Source of the DNA: Spirochaeta sp.
GTDB taxonomy: Bacteria > Spirochaetota > Spirochaetia > Sphaerochaetales > Sphaerochaetaceae
DNA length: 12,432 bases
Direction of reading: 5' to 3'
Assembly: GCA_020054965.1 (NCBI GenBank)
Contig: JAIMZO010000022.1
Coordinates: 1 to 12,432, forward strand
The notes under the pieces are model-generated. The model saw only the letters and a list, made by a program, of their open reading frames with translations, was not told the origin of the DNA and did not search any database. A program made the translations under genes and the position numbers. Below, piece by piece: positions 1 to 6,230 of this stretch. Within the stretch, counting starts at the first letter, position 1; every line of letters begins with the position of its first letter.

Positions 1-29
1 TAACGATTTCCCAACTTTCAACACTATAT
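1..29. repeat. Left terminal inverted repeat of the IS
   Basis: The sequence starts TAACGATTTCCCA and ends CAACACTATAT. It matches the reverse complement of 1764-1792 at 24 of 29 positions, with differences at positions 5, 14, 15, 16 and 18. It begins at the first base of the window, so the outermost bases may be missing. Confidence 0.8.
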
Positions 30-33
30 GCTA

Positions 34-1566
34 CTAAGAAGTGGTCTTGCGTGGCCGCCCACGCTTCCGTTTAGGGGCATTCACGTCAACGGCTTTCTTT
101 GGTCTTCCCCGTTTGCGTTTAGGAGGATCTTCCGGCTTTTCAACAATACCAAGCCTCTCAAGGATCTTTTCAGTAGACTTCGTCGTCTTCACAAACTCCC
201 AGGTACCATCCCCAAGAGTTTCAACCTTCTTAGCTGAGGCAAGGCGGCTCATGATGTCCTTATACGTCATCTCTGCAAAGAGGCCTGCATCTTCGAATTT
301 CCTGATGATGCGTGAAGTCATGACCGAAGAAATGAAGTTTACAAACTCACTCCCATACACAGCGTAATCTGAATGGACCCTGGTGTCATCGAAGTCAGTG
401 ACGTTCTTGTAATAACGGAAACATTCTTCTATGAGCCATCTCTCATCATACATCTTGTAGATGGTGCCGGGATCGGTATCGACATCAGATTCAAAGACAA
501 CGGTCCCGAAACGCTCATCGCTCTTGCTCAGATGGTCAGCATCAAAGGGTTTCCCCTTGTGATGCTTGAAGTAATCGGCTTCTTCTTTTGCCGCACGTTT
601 ACGATCATAGAATGCATACAGATAATAATCTCCAAGATCAGCCTTCTTGAATAGGATGTCTCTGTTCCTGTCATCAAGCATTCCCGTAAAAGCGTACATG
701 TCATGAGATGCAATGCGTTTGTCGCTTCTTTTTATGGGATTCAGCCAATGGAGAGCAGGGGAAGCCTCGAAAGCTTCCTGGGCAGCTTTTTTCGGAAATC
801 CTTTGTCTGCCATGACAATACCCTGTTTCAATCCATTCTCAGTGAGAAATCTCTGGTAACTGACACTGTCGAGTACATTGCCGGCAAAGACCTTGGAACA
901 AATAGGTTCTCTGACATCTATGTCGTAGGCGAATACCACCGTGATGTCCATCGTGCCTTCAACACGAGCCTTTCGTGAGTAATGAGAAAGGGAATTCACC
1001 ATGCTGTTATCTTCTTTCAGCGTTCCATCTATGGCAATATGATGCCCTGAGGTAAGGGAGTTGACCCGGTTCCTCATGAAAGAAACAATCAGTGAGTAGG
1101 ATTTGCCCAGATCCTGCAGGAATGCCGATACGGTATTCCTGCTCAATGGAAGGGAAGGGAAGAGCATACTCACCCAGCTCATCTCATAATAATGGCTGAG
1201 TCTGGAACAGGGGACTCCTGGATAGCAGACTCTCAGCAGAGCCATCGAGTAAATCTTCATGGCATCTTTGGTAGAGTACACAGCATACAATTCATCAAGA
1301 AGAGATCTTGATACGGAATCAACAAGAACCACATCTGCATAATCTTTGAGTTCTATGGTTCTTTGGGCAACCGGTTCGCTGACCGGGACAAAGGCCCCAT
1401 CGATGATGTGACCGATAGTATATCCGTTGACCGGAATATTGCTTTCCCCTACCCGCTTACATCCTACACGCTCTACGACCGCGTACTGGAGAGGTCCGTT
1501 GCCACGTTTGACAACGATCGTATTTTTTGGTCTCTCTACACTTCTGATCTCTACAGGAATAGCCAT
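34..1566 (-). CDS. DDE transposase, IS4/IS1634 group, with C-terminal AT-hooks
   Basis: This is the transposase that cuts and joins the element's ends. It has 510 residues. An RNase H-like DDE catalytic core is visible: D180 in the strand H-I-A-I-D-G, D254 in V-M-A-D-K-G, and E380 inside the exact IS4-type signature Y-x2-R-x3-E-x6-K (Y373, R376, E380, K387). The N-terminal 170 residues would carry the DNA-end recognition part. The last 30 residues are very basic and hold two copies of K-R-K-R-G-R-P (483-489 and 499-505). These resemble eukaryotic AT-hooks, which grip the minor groove of AT-rich DNA. The ATG at 1566 is preceded by an AGGA 10 nt upstream and a strong promoter. No frameshift is seen. 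The family assignment rests on the motifs. IS1634 versus another IS4 subgroup is an inference. Confidence 0.9.
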   Translation of the reverse strand: MAIPVEIRSVERPKNTIVVKRGNGPLQYAVVERVGCKRVGESNIPVNGYTIGHIIDGAFVPVSEPVAQRTIELKDYADVVLVDSVSRSLLDELYAVYSTKDAMKIYSMALLRVCYPGVPCSRLSHYYEMSWVSMLFPSLPLSRNTVSAFLQDLGKSYSLIVSFMRNRVNSLTSGHHIAIDGTLKEDNSMVNSLSHYSRKARVEGTMDITVVFAYDIDVREPICSKVFAGNVLDSVSYQRFLTENGLKQGIVMADKGFPKKAAQEAFEASPALHWLNPIKRSDKRIASHDMYAFTGMLDDRNRDILFKKADLGDYYLYAFYDRKRAAKEEADYFKHHKGKPFDADHLSKSDERFGTVVFESDVDTDPGTIYKMYDERWLIEECFRYYKNVTDFDDTRVHSDYAVYGSEFVNFISSVMTSRIIRKFEDAGLFAEMTYKDIMSRLASAKKVETLGDGTWEFVKTTKSTEKILERLGIVEKPEDPPKRKRGRPKKAVDVNAPKRKRGRPRKTTS

Positions 1567-1579
1567 GCAAAACCCGTCC

Positions 1580-1591
1580 TTATATAGTGTT
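1580..1591. repeat. Copy of the inner end sequence in the transposase leader
   Basis: The 12-mer TTATATAGTGTT is repeated exactly at 1762-1773, where it makes up the inner part of the right terminal repeat. The copy here covers the predicted transcription start, between the -10 box and the ribosome site. Transposase bound at this copy could repress its own gene. That role is inference. Confidence 0.5.
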
Positions 1592-1592
1592 T

Positions 1593-1621
1593 ATTATACA
1601 CATAAAAGGACTATATTTCAA
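1593..1621 (-). promoter_or_regulatory. Transposase promoter
   Basis: On the minus strand, TTGAAA (1621-1616) is followed after exactly 17 bp by a perfect TATAAT (1598-1593). The expected start of transcription is about 20 nt above the ATG at 1566. This is a near-consensus sigma-70-type promoter, strong for a transposase gene. Confidence 0.7.
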
Positions 1622-1763
1622 TAAAAATCAGAAAATGGACAACATATAACACGAAGAATTCGTACCAAGAAAGGTCGAAAGCAACGGGTTTTAGAGTGAT
1701 TTTTATTCGGAAGATTGGAATTCTTGCCTGCTACACCTACATGGCGACCTGATTTGCAGGTTT

Positions 1764-1792
1764 ATATAGTGTTGGATTCTGGGAAATTGTTA
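1764..1792. repeat. Right terminal inverted repeat of the IS
   Basis: This is the partner of the repeat at 1-29. Read on the minus strand it starts TAACAATTTCCCA and ends CAACACTATAT. The outer 13 bp and inner 11 bp are the conserved blocks and the mismatches cluster between them. That two-block layout is common in IS ends, where one block serves cleavage and the other transposase binding. Confidence 0.8.
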
Positions 1793-1793
1793 C

Positions 1794-2024
1794 TTAAGCG
1801 GGAGAAACGTCCTTCTGATATTTGCTGGCAGGCTTGTCTGGTATGGTCCTCTGTAGTTTCCCAGATGCGATTAATGGTGTGAGGAACGTTTTTCTAAAAT
1901 GTTTTCTCTGTTCTATGCAGATATATCCCTGCATCTCTTCCTTGGTTCTTGGAACAGAACAAAACTCCACATAGGGAATCGACTCTCTTGCGTGGTATCT
2001 TGGCTGGCAGGATAGTTGGTATTT
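1794..2024 (-). pseudogene. 3' remnant of an AlbA_2/COG2865-like ATP-binding DNA-binding protein gene
   Basis: An open minus-strand frame of 76 codons runs from after a TAA (2027-2025) to a TAA stop (1796-1794). Its only ATG (1934) lies inside the conserved part, so no complete gene is present. The translation contains a recognisable C-terminal winged-helix pattern: residues 20-26 E-F-C-S-V-P-R, then T-K-E-E-M-Q, K-H-F-R-K, then T-P-L-I-A-S-G-K-L, then T-I-P-D-K-P, ending S-K-Y-Q-K. This is the typical tail of divergent AAA/AlbA_2 (SLFN-like) proteins related to COG2865, which are often annotated as transcriptional regulators or RecG-like. The several hundred upstream residues of such proteins are missing, replaced by the promoter of the etf operon. 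The IS end lies two bases past the stop. The family call is from memory of the motif. Confidence 0.65.
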
Positions 2025-2115
2025 TTAAGGCTACGCGTAAATCTGCCTACAGTGGTGGATTCTGCCAGTCGGTATCTGTCTCCACGTAGGGAGCAGGATG
2101 GAAATACATTAAAAA
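2025..2115. other. Intergenic stretch without a recognised gene
   Basis: No open frame or RNA gene is recognisable here. The only pattern seen is a partial duplication with the neighbouring remnant. The 13-mers at 1966-1978 and 2079-2091 (CTCCACATAGGGA and CTCCACGTAGGGA) differ at one base, and CTGGCAGG-type words recur. The stretch could be decayed linker sequence of the disrupted gene. Confidence 0.4.
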
Positions 2116-2129
2116 TTGACCGCGGTCAA
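2116..2129. promoter_or_regulatory. Perfect 14-bp palindrome, candidate TetR operator
   Basis: TTGACCGCGGTCAA is its own reverse complement over all 14 bases. It lies 8 bp upstream of the -35 box of the etf operon, and that box (TTGACC, 2138-2143) repeats the half-site. Length and symmetry suit a TetR-family dimer, and a TetR gene closes the operon, so autoregulation is the simplest reading. No experiment links the two. Confidence 0.6.
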
Positions 2130-2137
2130 AAAAAATG

Positions 2138-2166
2138 TTGACCTAGAGGGAACCCCGTTTTAGGAT
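2138..2166 (+). promoter_or_regulatory. Promoter of the etfBA-oxidase-tetR operon
   Basis: TTGACC (2138-2143) and TAGGAT (2161-2166) are separated by exactly 17 bp, which places the start of transcription near 2173. The ribosome site GAGGGG (2176-2181) and the ATG at 2189 follow directly, giving a short leader. The -35 box doubles as a half-site of the adjacent palindrome. Confidence 0.6.
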
Positions 2167-2188
2167 AGAGAAAAAGAGGGGAATTTTC

Positions 2189-3001
2189 ATGCACAGTATA
2201 GTTCTAATCAAGCAGGTCCCACAGACCAGTGATGTCCAGATGGACAAGGAGACCGGTACCATGATCCGTAGTGGTTCCGCTGCCATCCTGAATCCCTTGG
2301 ATGTGTATGCCTTGGAAACAGCGTTGCGAATCAAAGACCATAGTGGTGGACGAGTGACGGTCATCACCATGGGGCCAGCGAGTGCTGTCAAAGTACTCAA
2401 GGAATCCATTGCCATGGGGTGTGATGATGTCTATCACCTGAATGACCGGGCCTTTGCGGGCTCCGATACCTGGGCAACCAGCTATGTACTGGCAAAAGCC
2501 ATAGAGAAAGTTGGCATCCCCGATCTCGTCATTACCGGCGAGCGGGCAACCGATGGCGATACTGCCCAGGTAGGACCGGCGGTGGCTTCATGGTTGGACC
2601 TTCCGGTGCTCACCTATGTTGCATCAGTAGAGGAGATTGATTCAGAGAACCTGATAGTAGAGCGTTTGATCGAGGAGGGATACCAGCGAGTTAGGTCTCC
2701 TCTCCCAGTCCTCCTTACCGTGGTCAAGGAGATTGCCGAGCCTCGTCTTCCCACCCTCAAGGGGAAGAAACGCGCGATGGCCACAGAGATTATCACATGG
2801 AGTGCCTCCGATCTGGATACAGATCCAACTTTCTTGGGGCTGAAGGGGTCTCCCACCCGGGTGGTGAAGATAGAGACTCCCAAAGTAAGCAGGCAATGCA
2901 GAATGGTAAAGGTAGAGGATGATGCTTCGCTTCATGAGGCAGTCGATCAATTATTCACCTTCCTTGAGGAACGTGATCTGTTAGGAGGACGCCATGCATG
3001 A
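2189..3001 (+). CDS. etfB: Electron transfer flavoprotein subunit beta (bifurcating type)
   Basis: This is the beta subunit of an ETF heterodimer in the cytoplasm, which passes electrons between a dehydrogenase, NAD(H) and ferredoxin or quinone. It has 270 residues, normal for the family. Residues 157-177 fit the EtfB signature (V-x-R-x2-E-E-G-x-Q-x-V-x4-P-x-L-L-T). The nucleotide-binding loop D-G-D-T-A-Q-V-G-P is at 122-130. ETFs of anaerobes known to bifurcate bind a second FAD at this loop, whereas the mitochondrial type has a different loop and binds AMP. It is the first gene of the operon, with GAGGGG 7 nt before the ATG, and it overlaps etfA by 8 nt. With the GlcD-type oxidase two genes on, it corresponds to LctB of the confurcating lactate dehydrogenase. 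Bifurcation itself is inferred. Confidence 0.92.
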   Translation: MHSIVLIKQVPQTSDVQMDKETGTMIRSGSAAILNPLDVYALETALRIKDHSGGRVTVITMGPASAVKVLKESIAMGCDDVYHLNDRAFAGSDTWATSYVLAKAIEKVGIPDLVITGERATDGDTAQVGPAVASWLDLPVLTYVASVEEIDSENLIVERLIEEGYQRVRSPLPVLLTVVKEIAEPRLPTLKGKKRAMATEIITWSASDLDTDPTFLGLKGSPTRVVKIETPKVSRQCRMVKVEDDASLHEAVDQLFTFLEERDLLGGRHA

Positions 3002-3988
3002 GGTCTGGACAATCAGTGAATGCCATCAAGGTAGGGTAAAGGATGTTTCCTATGAGCTGTTGGCACGTGGGAGGTCACTTGCCGATACCCTCAACGTAAG
3101 ACTGGCAGCAGTAGTTATCGGTTACCATATCAAATTGGAAGACCTGAAGCGGCTCTCCGCCCAGGGGGCGGATGTAATCTACCTTGCCGATGATGCTTCG
3201 CTCTCCTCGTTTGTCTGTGAACGGTATGCTGAGCAACTTCTCCGTCTTATTGCTGCAAAGGAGCCGCAGATCATCATTGCAGCAGCAACCACCTCTGGAA
3301 GGACCCTGATGCCCTATGTAGCAGTCAAGGCCCATGCAGGGTTGACTGCCGACTGCACCGAACTGGCTATCGAGGAAGGGACAGGGAATCTCTTGCAGAC
3401 CCGTCCAGCTATAGGTGGCAACATCATGGCAACGATAAAGACCCCGAACCATCGGCCGCAGATGGCCACCGTCAGACCACGTTCTACCAAGCCGCTTGAA
3501 GCGAGCAGTGACCGTCCTTTCTTGGTGGAGAAGGTACCGGTTGATTCCAAGATTGATAAACCATCTGTCGAGGTATTGGGGCTGAGGGGCCTGGAAGGCC
3601 AGGGTGGATCCATCGAAGAAGCAGACATCGTTATTTCAGGAGGAAAGGGCCTTAAGAAACGGGATAACTTTGTCCTGATCGAGCGATTGGCAAAAGCGTT
3701 TGGTGCTGAAGTAGGTGCGAGCAGGGACGCAGTGGACCGGGGCTGGGTTTCCTATCCCCATCAGGTAGGTCTTTCAGGCAAGACCATCTCTCCCGTCTTT
3801 ATCTTGCTGCAGGTATTTCTGGTGCCATCCAGCATCTGGCAGGTATCAAGACAGCCAAGTGTATTGTGGCGATCAACAGTGATGAGCAGGCCAACATCCT
3901 TGGTCTTGCTGACTTCGCCATCATCGGGGACCTGTTTCAGGTACTTCCTGAGATTGAGAAACGCCTTGAGCAGAGGAGGAAGGCATGA
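2994..3988 (+). CDS. etfA: Electron transfer flavoprotein subunit alpha, frameshifted near the FAD site
   Basis: This is the partner of EtfB; the alpha subunit's C-terminal domain holds the electron-shuttling FAD. AGGAGG (2983-2988) lies 5 nt before the ATG. Residues 1-267 are ordinary EtfA: an N-terminal alpha/beta domain, then R-P-A-I-G-G-N (137-143) and V-G-A-S-R-D-A-V-D-R-G-W (240-251). After S-P (codon 3792-3794) the frame is lost, and as written it reads foreign residues to a TAG at 3999-4001. From 3797, in the -1 frame, the expected tail resumes with L-Y-L-A-A-G-I-S-G-A-I-Q-H, then C-I-V-A-I-N, matching the EtfA FAD signature. It ends at TGA 3986-3988, overlapping the next ATG. One lost C in CCC (3792-3794) would restore S-P-R-L-Y and a 331-residue protein. 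There is no N-terminal ferredoxin domain. Confidence 0.88.
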
Positions 3989-5403
3989 ATACCAGCTATA
4001 GGGCAATCACCCCATCCATTCTTGATGAGCTGAAGGCGATCGTAGGGGATCATAACCTCTATACCGACACAGAGCGAATAGAGAATTACAGCCATGACGA
4101 GACCAGCAGGGAGCAGTTCAGCCATATGCCGGAGGTTGTGCTTACTCCCGTCTCTACCGAGCAGATCAGTGCGGTCATGAAGTTGGCTGACCGGTACACC
4201 ATACCGGTAACCCCGCGTGGTGCAGGCTCAGGTCTTTCTGGTGGTGCGATTCCAATCCATGGGGGAATTGTGCTCTCGGTTGAGAAGATGAACAAGGTGC
4301 TGGAGATTGATGAGGCAAACCTAACCGTGACAGCTGAGGCAGGGATTGTAACCAATGAGCTCAATGAACAGCTCAAACAGACCGGGCTTTTCTTCGCCGG
4401 CTATCCGATGAGCTTGGAGACTTGCTTTCTTGGAGGTAATATTGCGGAGAACGCGGGCGGTGGAAAGGCTGTGAAATACGGGGTTACCGGGCGCTATATA
4501 CTTGGTATGGAGGTTGTCACTCCCCAGGGAGAAGTGGTCCAATTGGGAGGAAAGGTGACCAAGGATGTCAGTGGGTATGATCTCAAGCAACTGTACATCG
4601 GCTCGGAGGGTACCCTTGGCATCATCACCAAGGCAACCATCAGACTCCTTGGCGTGCCATCCTCTGCCTCGAACCTCTTGGTTCCTTTTAGGACTGCCCA
4701 GGATGCCATCTCTGTCGTTCCCCTGATCATGAAACAAGGGATCATCCCCACCAGTATTGAGTTCATGGACAGAAGTTCACTTGAGATGTCCTGTTCGTAT
4801 CTGAATGAGAGTCTTCCCCTGGAGGGAGTGGGAGCGATGCTGCTCATTGAGATTGATGGTACTGATGAAAGCCAGGTTGAACATGATCTCATCCAGGTTG
4901 GAGATCTCTGTTCCGATCATAAGGCGATGGAGGTCTATATCGCTGAGGACGCTACAACCAGGGAGAGAATCTGGTCCATCAGGCGGAATATTGCCGAGGC
5001 CATCAAGGTCTACAGTCCTATTCAGAGCCTGGAAGATGTGGTTGTTCCCATCGGCTCCATTCCTTTGGTGATTCCCCGTCTGGAGCAGCTCTCCAGCAAA
5101 TACAACATGAAAATTCCTTGTTATGGCCACGCAGGAGATGGTAACCTGCATGCAACACTGGTGAAGAATCCTGAAAGTACCATGGAGGAGTGGTTGGAGA
5201 TGGAGCCACGGTTGCTTTCCGAGTTCTATGCATTCATTGTCAAGGAACTTGGGGGGAAGATCAGCGGGGAGCATGGCATTGGGTTGAAACGGAGGTCGTT
5301 CTTCAAGGACGTGACTCCAGAGGCGGAGTACCAGTTGCTGTGTGCAGTCAAGCAAGCGCTTGACCCAAAGAACATCATGAATCCTGGGAAGATTCTCCTA
5401 TAA
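3985..5403 (+). CDS. FAD-linked oxidase, probable LctD-type D-lactate/2-hydroxyacid dehydrogenase
   Basis: This is a cytoplasmic flavoprotein that oxidises a 2-hydroxyacid (lactate, glycolate or similar) to the 2-oxoacid and passes electrons to the ETF. It has 472 residues, about the length of GlcD/LctD. The PCMH-type FAD domain shows P-R-G-A-G-S-G-L-S-G-G-A (77-88) and G-S-E-G-T-L-G-I (206-213). The C-terminal FAD-oxidase cap shows the metal/substrate motif G-H-A-G-D-G-N-L-H (381-389), S-G-E-H-G-I-G (427-433) and the closing N-P-G-K-I (466-470). AGGAGG is 5 nt before the ATG, which overlaps the restored etfA stop as ATGA. The neighbours etfB and etfA reproduce the lctBCD order known from Acetobacterium woodii. 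Glycolate or 2-hydroxyglutarate remain possible, and no lactate permease is in the window. Confidence 0.87.
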   Translation: MNTSYRAITPSILDELKAIVGDHNLYTDTERIENYSHDETSREQFSHMPEVVLTPVSTEQISAVMKLADRYTIPVTPRGAGSGLSGGAIPIHGGIVLSVEKMNKVLEIDEANLTVTAEAGIVTNELNEQLKQTGLFFAGYPMSLETCFLGGNIAENAGGGKAVKYGVTGRYILGMEVVTPQGEVVQLGGKVTKDVSGYDLKQLYIGSEGTLGIITKATIRLLGVPSSASNLLVPFRTAQDAISVVPLIMKQGIIPTSIEFMDRSSLEMSCSYLNESLPLEGVGAMLLIEIDGTDESQVEHDLIQVGDLCSDHKAMEVYIAEDATTRERIWSIRRNIAEAIKVYSPIQSLEDVVVPIGSIPLVIPRLEQLSSKYNMKIPCYGHAGDGNLHATLVKNPESTMEEWLEMEPRLLSEFYAFIVKELGGKISGEHGIGLKRRSFFKDVTPEAEYQLLCAVKQALDPKNIMNPGKILL

Positions 5404-5412
5404 GGAAGGGCG

Positions 5413-6024
5413 ATGGCAAAGAAATCAAAGGGAACAAGCAAAGCTGAGGCGACCAAGCGCCTGATATTCGAGAGTGCCTTGGCGCTCTTCAAGCAGAAGG
5501 GGTTCAACCAGGTCTCCATCCAGCAGATAACCGACTATGCAGGCACTGCAAAGGGGAGTTTCTATACCTATTTCCCCACGAAGAGCGATATCATCGTACA
5601 GGAGTTCTGGGCCATCGATGCCTACTATCGAAGTATTGAGGAAGTGGTATCAAAAGAGAAGGATGCAGCTCTAAAGCTTATGAAATTCACGGAGTTGCAA
5701 CTTACTTATGTACGGGATGTTATCGGGGTTGAGATGCTGAAAGTACTCTATGCCAACCAGGTGAGCAACGAGGGTTCCACCAAGGTCATTACCGACCAGT
5801 CCCGTTTCTGGCACACGTTCATCAAGAGTATCATTGAGGAAGGACAGCAAACAGGTGAATTCAGGAAGGACAGGGAGAGTTCTTATCTTGCGGTGCTTTT
5901 CAATAGAGCCATCAGGGGGCTCTTCCTGGACTGGAACATCAGCTCAGCAGGATTTGACTTGGTTGAAGAGGGCTTGGCTTATTGCAGGAATCTCTTGATT
6001 CCTGCCCTGCAGGCAAGCCGATGA
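5413..6024 (+). CDS. TetR/AcrR-family transcriptional regulator
   Basis: This is a 203-residue one-component regulator. The N-terminal TetR helix-turn-helix is clear at about 13-59: A-T-K-R-L-I-F-E-S-A-L-A-L-F, then I-T-D-Y-A-G-T-A-K-G-S-F-Y-T-Y-F, with K-S-D-I after it. The rest is helical, as expected for a ligand-binding and dimer domain. It starts 9 nt after the oxidase stop, with AAGGAAGGG before the ATG, so it is the last gene of the etf operon. The palindrome at 2116-2129 in front of the operon is the likely target. The ligand could be a hydroxyacid or an acyl-CoA, which cannot be decided here. Lactate operons more often use GntR or LysR regulators, so the TetR partner is less usual. 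No terminator hairpin is seen after it. Confidence 0.92.
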   Translation: MAKKSKGTSKAEATKRLIFESALALFKQKGFNQVSIQQITDYAGTAKGSFYTYFPTKSDIIVQEFWAIDAYYRSIEEVVSKEKDAALKLMKFTELQLTYVRDVIGVEMLKVLYANQVSNEGSTKVITDQSRFWHTFIKSIIEEGQQTGEFRKDRESSYLAVLFNRAIRGLFLDWNISSAGFDLVEEGLAYCRNLLIPALQASR

Positions 6025-6155
6025 TGCATCAATGTTCGAGGATGCTGCAATATATTCTCTACAAATGAAAAGTATTTACTCGGTTGTATAGAATTGGCGT
6101 TTGTGAATTCTGTGCAATAGTATTGAAAATTATCAAAAGAATGTACAAGTTTCTC

Positions 6156-6161
6156 TAAAAT
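6156..6161 (+). promoter_or_regulatory. Possible -10 box for the sugar transporter operon
   Basis: TAAAAT in an AT-rich stretch 70 nt before the binding-protein ATG is the best -10 match in the 206-bp gap 6025-6230. No good -35 lies at the right distance. That would suit a promoter needing an activator such as the AraC-type response regulator encoded downstream. A weaker alternative is TTGGCG (6094-6099) with TAGTAT (6118-6123). A TTGACC word at 6162-6167 matches the half-site of the 2116 palindrome. Confidence 0.25.
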
Positions 6162-6230
6162 TTGACCATAGCTTTGTCAGCCAATGCCCGTGAGTATTGA
6201 GACATACCATCAAAACCATAGGAGGTTAGT

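Larger units (their letters stand above)
1..1792 (-). mobile_element. Insertion sequence, IS4/IS1634 group, about 1.79 kb
   Basis: A single transposase gene is bounded by imperfect terminal inverted repeats of 29 bp (1-29 and 1764-1792) that agree at 24 of 29 positions. The transposase stop lies 5 bp from the inner edge of the left repeat. About 200 bp of non-coding leader with the promoter lies between the gene start and the right repeat. The size and the single DDE transposase with a YREK motif fit the IS4/IS1634 group. The window starts at the first base of the left repeat, so the left flank and any target-site duplication are not visible, and the true tip could extend further left. The right flank is the remnant of a COG2865-like gene. 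The intact reading frame, promoter and ends suggest the element is or recently was active. Confidence 0.85.

Noticed and set aside
28..978. Several plus-strand open frames across 28-978
   Set aside because: They lie antisense within the transposase gene, show no family motifs, and have the residue bias of shadow frames.
3788..3803. Programmed ribosomal frameshift in etfA
   Set aside because: There is no X-XXY-YYZ slippery heptamer, no stop-codon pause and no evident downstream hairpin. A lost C in a C-run is simpler.
3795..4001. The in-frame C-terminal tail of EtfA as written
   Set aside because: Its residues resemble no EtfA, and the -1 frame of the same DNA reads the exact family tail, so this stretch is out-of-frame translation.
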